Shown: one piece after another, positions 9,001 to 10,013 of the stretch
How the letters are laid out: each line of letters begins with the position of its first letter
How positions within the stretch are numbered: the first letter of the stretch is position 1
Source: Acanthamoeba sp. SK_2022b
Taxonomy: Eukaryota; Discosea; Longamoebia; Acanthamoebidae
NCBI GenBank assembly: GCA_027943245.1
Contig: JANDJZ010000850.1
Location: 1-10,013 of the forward strand
DNA length: 10,013 bases
Direction of reading: 5' to 3'
Notes under the pieces: generated by a model
Seen by the model: the letters and a program-made list of their open reading frames with translations, nothing else
What the model was told of the DNA's origin: nothing
Databases searched by the model: none
Translations under genes and position numbers: made by a program

Positions 9001-9207
9001 ATTCGTATAGATGGGTGGGCAGAGAGAGAGAGAGAGAAAGATGAAAGCAACTTGGGGGGGTGTACAGTGGTGTCTCTCTTTGATCTGGGCGGCGACCTGG
9101 TCAAGTTCGTGAAAGAGACTAAACTCGAGTATCCACATGTCAGGATCTTCCAGCGCCATGCTACGTTGCGGCGGCACTGACCCTCCTGTTTCTTTCTCCC
9201 TCTCCAT
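6052..9207 (-). CDS. Telomere-repeat-binding-factor-like protein with telobox Myb domain
   Basis: Seven minus-strand exons, 9207-9066, 8943-8394, 8296-7826, 7726-7422, 7305-7032, 6865-6790 and 6690-6052, have matching phases (1,2,2,1,2,0) and encode 818 aa. A second good start at 9159 would remove 16 residues. Residues 563-613 form one Myb/SANT repeat: HYWTDDEIELLLVGVRA, HGPGSWAKILSEYQF, then RTSVDLKDKYRNLL. The VDLKDKYRN stretch is the telobox signature of TRF1/TRF2-type double-strand telomere binders. The third helix has Tyr609 where Trp is usual. Residues 25-215 may be a divergent TRFH dimerisation domain (starts WILEF; ends FRRDVLAFIDRI, PFLYQVYEDIA). Between lie low-complexity acidic (about 305-334 and 521-533), Ser/Lys and basic stretches; the C-terminal 200 residues are Glu/Lys/Arg-rich with a likely coiled coil near 726-770. 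Nuclear, chromosome-end role is inferred from the telobox. Intron 3 could instead be coding. Confidence 0.82.
7382..7414 (+). other. G-quadruplex-capable run in intron 4 of the TRF-like gene
   Basis: The plus strand has five G runs of 3-7 separated by 1-5 bases. It lies inside intron 4 (7306-7421) and is C-rich in the transcript, so folding would be on the non-transcript strand of DNA. Confidence 0.5.
7742..7785 (-). other. G-quadruplex-capable run in intron 3 of the TRF-like gene
   Basis: On the minus (transcript) strand there are G runs of 5, 6, 4, 3, 8 and 3 with short spacers. It lies within the 99-nt intron 3 (7727-7825), so the pre-mRNA itself could fold. Confidence 0.5.
7991..8073 (-). 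repeat. GAG/GAA trinucleotide tract encoding poly-Glu
   Basis: A near-pure purine tract on the coding strand encodes about 30 glutamates broken by a few Gln, Ile and Val in the TRF-like protein. Such polypurine/polypyrimidine tracts are prone to length change, and triplet-length changes here would keep the frame. Confidence 0.85.
8303..8330 (-). other. G-quadruplex-capable run in intron 2 of the TRF-like gene
   Basis: On the minus (transcript) strand G runs of 4, 3, 6 and 4 are separated by 3-4 bases. It lies inside intron 2 (8297-8393), close to the acceptor. Confidence 0.5.
9021..9037. repeat. Short (AG)n repeat in intron 1 of the TRF-like gene
   Basis: Seventeen bases of AG repeat on the plus strand, giving a CU-rich tract in the transcript within intron 1 (8944-9065). 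It lies 29 nt from the donor, so it is not the usual tract next to the acceptor. Confidence 0.85.
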
Positions 9208-9250
9208 CCTTACCCCCTGCTATCCTTTGCTTGCGATACCCGTTTGGAAG

Positions 9251-9259
9251 TTTCCCGCC
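9251..9259 (-). promoter_or_regulatory. E2F/DP-type site upstream of the TRF-like gene
   Basis: TTTCCCGCC (GGCGGGAAA on the gene strand) fits the E2F consensus TTTSSCGC exactly and lies 44 nt upstream of ATG 9207. The surrounding 215-nt gap (9208-9422) is otherwise AT-rich with T runs and also holds the 3' UTR of the next gene. Cell-cycle control is inferred, not shown. Confidence 0.4.
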
Positions 9260-9422
9260 ACTTGACCTTTACCTTTAAATTTATTTCCCCAATTTATTTA
9301 AAATATTCTTCGAAACAGCAGGTTAGTTTTTGTTTTTTGTTTTGTTTTATTTTATAAATAGACTTTTTTGTTTGTCCTGTGTTTTTTTTGTCTACAGCAA
9401 CCGATGGGGCGTCTCTGGCTGC

Positions 9423-9911
9423 TTACTGCTGGGGCAGGACGTCCGTGTTGGGCACCTTGAAGCGCTGGCCGCCGTCCTTGTCCTGCGGTGGGGGAAGATG
9501 CGCCGGGGGCCGATCAGCAAAAGTCCACAGGTCTTCATCTTCTTCTTCATCATCGTCATCTCCATCATCCTCGAGCAAAATCACAAAATGGCTGTGGAAG
9601 GACATGCAAACCTGCTGCTGCTGGGGCGCTCCCTGGCCTTGCGACGCCCCGCGCGACTGATTGGACCCGCGCTGCTGCTGCTGCTGGCCGGGGTAGAACG
9701 CGCCGGCGTTGATGTTGGGGTTGCCCTGGCGCGGGTGGAAGGGCTGCGCCTGCGCGGGCGACTTGTTGGGCGCGCCGCCGCCGCCGCCGCCCTCGGGTCG
9801 CGCGTTCATGTACTCGGCGCCGCCGCCGCTGCCGCCGCCGCCTCGGCCCATCTGCGGAGGCGGGCCCTGGGGATACCTGTAGCCGCCTCGCGGAGCCATG
9901 CCCGGCACCAC
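9423..9911 (-). CDS. Gly/Gln/Pro-rich protein with PAM2-like motif (probably 5'-partial)
   Basis: Exons 9911-9612 and 9482-9423 encode 119 residues ending in VLPQQ and TAA. The sequence is low complexity: RGG/Gly runs, poly-Gln blocks, and Pro-rich pieces. At 9690-9722 it encodes NPNINAGAFYP, which matches the PAM2 pattern (N-x-x-A-x-x-F-x-P, as in Paip1, ataxin-2 and eRF3), the peptide that docks on the MLLE domain of poly(A)-binding protein. I infer a cytoplasmic RNA-linked protein; an ataxin-2-like C-terminus is one option. CAG at 9914-9912 could be an acceptor, with earlier exons beyond the window. Alternatively ATG 9899 (G at -3 and +4) starts a complete 115-residue protein, with a CRE-type site 25 nt upstream. 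The 129-nt intron (9483-9611) is stop-free and in frame; if retained it would insert 43 residues with an acidic core. Confidence 0.6.
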   Translation of the reverse strand: MVPGMAPRGGYRYPQGPPPQMGRGGGGSGGGAEYMNARPEGGGGGGAPNKSPAQAQPFHPRQGNPNINAGAFYPGQQQQQRGSNQSRGASQGQGAPQQQQVCMSFHSHFVILLEDDGDDDDEEEDEDLWTFADRPPAHLPPPQDKDGGQRFKVPNTDVLPQQ

Positions 9912-9923
9912 CTGGTCGACCGA

Positions 9924-9931
9924 TGACGTCA
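9924..9931. promoter_or_regulatory. Second CRE-type palindrome TGACGTCA
   Basis: Identical to the palindrome at 1389-1396, with the same right flank GCACA. It lies 25 nt upstream of the possible start ATG 9899, a promoter-like place if that ATG is used, and otherwise within an intron or upstream exon. Confidence 0.35.
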
Positions 9932-9940
9932 GCACACGAC

Positions 9941-9957
9941 CACACGCGCGCGCGCGT

Positions 9958-10013
<56 letters not shown>
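9941..10013. repeat. Alternating CA/CG/GT tract with (GT)25 microsatellite
   Basis: 9941-9957 is alternating CACAC then CG repeats, one TT step breaks the alternation, and 9958-10013 continues as TGCG then (GT)25 and GCG. It runs to the window edge. Seventy-three bases of nearly unbroken pyrimidine-purine alternation, including a CG core, is the classical sequence type for Z-DNA. Confidence 0.9.

Overview
The window looks like nuclear DNA of a gene-dense, GC-rich protist. Coding sequence is strongly G/C-ending, introns are short (60-166 nt, GT-AG, several very AT-rich), intergenic gaps are 100-315 nt, and there are (GT)n microsatellites. An amoebozoan of the Acanthamoeba type is my best guess; this is inference from style, not a database match. 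I rebuilt seven spliced or intronless genes by hand by joining open frames at GT/AG sites whose phases agree. Exon coordinates are in each entry.

Layout. (1) 1-1292, minus: 5' part of a gene whose product joins an F-box to an arrestin N-domain; it runs off the left edge. (2) 1554-2264 and 2580-3299, plus: two paralogous small secreted proteins of a family I do not recognise. (3) 3508-4280, plus: an unrelated secreted glycoprotein candidate. (4) 4504-4965, plus: a two-repeat polyubiquitin. (5) 5063-5775, minus: a third member of the secreted family, convergent with polyubiquitin. (6) 6052-9207, minus: a seven-exon gene for a telomere-repeat-binding-factor-like protein (about 818 aa) with a C-terminal telobox Myb domain and possibly a divergent TRFH domain. 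(7) 9423-9911, minus: the 3' part (or all) of a Gly/Gln/Pro-rich protein with a PAM2-like motif, which would bind the MLLE domain of poly(A)-binding protein. The right edge is a CG/GT alternating tract.

How the genes relate. The three secreted paralogs share two intron positions and phases, two cysteines and several motifs, so they form one local family expanded by tandem and inverted duplication. The F-box/arrestin protein and polyubiquitin both belong to ubiquitin biology, but nothing shows that they are linked beyond proximity. The strongest leads are the F-box/arrestin fusion, the unrecognised secreted family, and the TRF-like protein with a possible TRFH domain, an E2F-type site upstream and G-quadruplex-capable introns. 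No tRNA, rRNA, CRISPR array or mobile element was seen.
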